From assembly GCA_022486815.1 (NCBI GenBank), contig JAKVJW010000002.1, positions 62,001-126,000 of the forward strand: a stretch of DNA of 64,000 bases, given 5' to 3'. The position numbers and the translations under genes are program-made. The stretch is from Prevotella sp. (lineage in GTDB: Bacteria > Bacteroidota > Bacteroidia > Bacteroidales > Bacteroidaceae). Positions 62,296 to 64,000 of the stretch are shown in pieces. Position 1 is the first letter of the stretch, and each line of letters opens with the position of its first letter. The notes below the pieces were generated by a model. That model was not told where the DNA came from. It ran no database searches and was given only the letters and a program-made list of their open reading frames with translations.

Positions 62296-63183
62296 CTAAT
62301 CTTTTCTCATGTTATCATCGCCGATGAGTATTGACCTGACCTTGTCATTGAAAAAGTCAGATAAATGATGTTTTCCATATTTAGGAGAGGTCATATCCAT
62401 ATTCATTGTTGTTAAGAAAAATTCTATAGGCCCGTATGTCTTTGAATTGGTAAAAGTGTGAACGAGCCAGATTGCGAATATCCTGATCCAATTTGGTAAA
62501 TGAGTGATCTTTACCGGTTTGGAATAGGCATTAAGGGCTAATTCACCTATTTCATTTTGTGAGAGAAGATCAGGGCCGCCGACATTGATCTCTTTAACAT
62601 CTTGATTTATAGCATCAACGACAACTTTGGCTAAATCTTGTCCATGAATAGGATTGAGTTTTAATTCCCCCTTACCAAACAAATAAATTCTTCCACTTTT
62701 TGCCATATTAAGAAAGTCACCCATATCTGAGAAGAAGCCATTAGGTCTGATAACACAGAAATCCAGACCTGATGATTTTAGTTTATCAACAAATTTTTCT
62801 TTAGCCTCACCAATCTTCAAATGTCTCAATTTATCACCGTTTAAGACAGAAATGTAAATAAATTTTTTGATGTTATTCCTTTTTGCCTCATCCATCAGAT
62901 TTGCGTTGGCCTGATAATCAACATCCATATAGGTCAGTCCGTCTTTTTGTCTCGTGATTCCGACAGAACTAATCACGACATCGATATTATCACAAATCCC
63001 TTTTAACGTGTCAGGCTGAGTTACTTGTGCCTCAATAATTTTCAGATCCGGTGCTTTTATGGCTATTTTATTCTTATTCCGTACAATTATCGTGGTGGCA
63101 AAACCTCTATCCAACAATTCCTGAGTAATAAATTGCCCTAAATATCCAGTGGCACCAGCTACTAAAACCTTATATTTTTCCAT
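62296..63183 (-). CDS. NAD(P)-binding SDR/NmrA-like protein
   Basis: 295 residues. Rossmann start VLVAGATGYLGQFITQELL, then VDVVISSVGITRQ-type segment, KKFIYISVLNGDK and a C-terminal part matching NmrA/atypical SDR proteins. Catalytic Tyr-x3-Lys is not evident, typical of atypical SDRs that act as redox sensors or quinone-type reductases. A TATCTTTG element is on the minus strand at 63296-63303. Confidence 0.85.
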   Translation of the reverse strand: MEKYKVLVAGATGYLGQFITQELLDRGFATTIIVRNKNKIAIKAPDLKIIEAQVTQPDTLKGICDNIDVVISSVGITRQKDGLTYMDVDYQANANLMDEAKRNNIKKFIYISVLNGDKLRHLKIGEAKEKFVDKLKSSGLDFCVIRPNGFFSDMGDFLNMAKSGRIYLFGKGELKLNPIHGQDLAKVVVDAINQDVKEINVGGPDLLSQNEIGELALNAYSKPVKITHLPNWIRIFAIWLVHTFTNSKTYGPIEFFLTTMNMDMTSPKYGKHHLSDFFNDKVRSILIGDDNMRKD

Positions 63184-63445
63184 TATCTTTGTTTTTAGAA
63201 TGTATTCATTTATAGTACCGCACAGTTAGACAAAGTTTAATATGTACATCCAAAATCGTATATATAACATCCGGAACATCACCACTCATCTGTTGCAAAG
63301 ATATAAAAACATTTTAAATGTGTGCACTTAATATTGGAAAATGTAATAAGATATGGCTGGCAAGAAGATGATGTCTATACTCATGGTAATTCTAATAGAT
63401 TGAAATAAATTACAAAGAAAAAAGTGCAAAAAAGAATTTATTGTT

Positions 63446-63453
63446 TAACTTTG
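63446..63453 (+). promoter_or_regulatory. -7 element of the NRPS-like gene
   Basis: TAACTTTG, 36 bases before the ATG at 63490. No clear -33. The 63304-63445 stretch shows no gene. Confidence 0.5.
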
Positions 63454-63489
63454 TACCATTCGTGTCGTAAAAAATCAATCAGGAAAACT

Positions 63490-64000
63490 ATGGAGACAAT
63501 TTATTCATTATTCAAGTTGCAAGTAAAGGAACGACCTGACGCCTTAGCCGTGATGGATGATAAGCGGCAACTCTCTTTTGCCCAACTGGACCAGCTCATT
63601 GATACCATCGCTTCTAAGTTTCTGGTGAACTATCCCAAATTTATCGGTATCGTAATGGATCACAGTGTAGAGATGATTGCTTCTATCTTCGCCGTCGTCA
63701 AGGTAGGTGCAGCGTATGTCCCTGCCGAACCATCCTTTCCTGTTGAACGTATCCGCTACATGATGAAGGAATGTGACATCGACTTTCTCATTACTCATGG
63801 CAAATATGCTGCAGATGTCAACGGAGGATTCAGAAAACTGCTTATTGAAAGGGGACAGGAATGCCGGACGGATATTCAGATTGATGATATGTCAAAGCCG
63901 GATGGGCTGGCTTATGTACTCTATACATCCGGAACATCAGGGGAGCCGAAAGGGGTATGTGTCAGCAACTCTAATGTCTGTCACTATGTGCATGCTTTCC
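63490..64000 (+). CDS. Nonribosomal peptide synthetase-like adenylation domain (3' truncated by window)
   Basis: 170 codons of an open frame that continues beyond the window. METIYSLFKLQVKERPDALA, then the adenylation core motifs A1-A3: VKVGAAYVPAEPSFPVERI and LAYVLYTSGTSGEPKGVCVS (the phosphate loop). This is the start of an AMP-forming amino-acid-activating domain, typical of NRPSs and of D-alanine ligase DltA relatives. No condensation domain precedes it, so it would be an initiation module or a stand-alone enzyme. Substrate cannot be read, since the pocket lies outside. Confidence 0.8.
   Translation, partial: METIYSLFKLQVKERPDALAVMDDKRQLSFAQLDQLIDTIASKFLVNYPKFIGIVMDHSVEMIASIFAVVKVGAAYVPAEPSFPVERIRYMMKECDIDFLITHGKYAADVNGGFRKLLIERGQECRTDIQIDDMSKPDGLAYVLYTSGTSGEPKGVCVSNSNVCHYVHAF

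Overview
The window reads as chromosomal DNA of a member of the Bacteroidales, most like Prevotella and its relatives; the genus is inferred from gene content and cannot be fixed from sequence alone. Evidence: many intergenic regions carry the Bacteroidetes promoter TTTG-N19-21-TAnnTTTG; L28, L33 and a 51-residue DUF4295 protein are clustered; a SusC/SusD pair is present; the leu operon has the Bacteroidetes order leuA-leuC-leuD-cimA-like-leuB; and there are many family-restricted proteins (DUF2141, DUF4369-TlpA, DUF4840, DUF4476, DUF4890). No rRNA or tRNA gene was recognised.

1-18 kb is a housekeeping region: tsaD (cut at its 5' end), a CinA C-terminal amidase, rpmB-rpmG-DUF4295, ftsY-rimO, two adjacent HU-type proteins (the second anchored in the membrane), ispE and a Nudix gene divergent from dnaB, then the leucine/isoleucine operon. 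That operon is preceded by what looks like a complete translation-coupled attenuator: promoter, 26-codon leader peptide rich in Ile/Leu/Val, and mutually exclusive antiterminator and terminator hairpins. A TPR protein and a LolA-like protein follow.

18-30 kb: a minus-strand hexuronate catabolism cluster (uxuA, an SDR mannonate oxidoreductase, uxaB, a YhcH-type protein), then a WG-like repeat protein, an AraC-type regulator joined to dipeptidyl peptidase III and an AlkD-like protein, an SDR, a patatin phospholipase, and a periplasmic thioredoxin-MarR pair with twin palindromes around its promoter.

30-51 kb is AT-rich and accessory, and behaves like a defence island. It holds an AAA_14/DUF4143 ATPase and a fragment of a second one, each next to a 33-bp tandem repeat array; a uracil-DNA-glycosylase-like protein; a transcribed 22-23-bp repeat array of about ten units; a three-gene ABC-three-component (ABC-3C) operon; and a RADAR system (rdrA ATPase and rdrB adenosine deaminase). 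RADAR lies between an intact PD-(D/E)XK nuclease gene and a deleted, frameshifted copy of it. IS66, transposase, WYL and membrane-protein remnants and duplicated promoter and signal-peptide segments mark repeated recombination.

51-64 kb is mostly envelope biology: a DUF2141-TonB-receptor operon with an unusual promoter/terminator/twin-palindrome leader, a TlpA-like thioredoxin, a SusC/SusD pair without glycan enzymes, small secreted proteins and lipoproteins, an NAD(P)-binding SDR, and at the right edge the first adenylation domain of a nonribosomal-peptide-synthetase-like gene that leaves the window.
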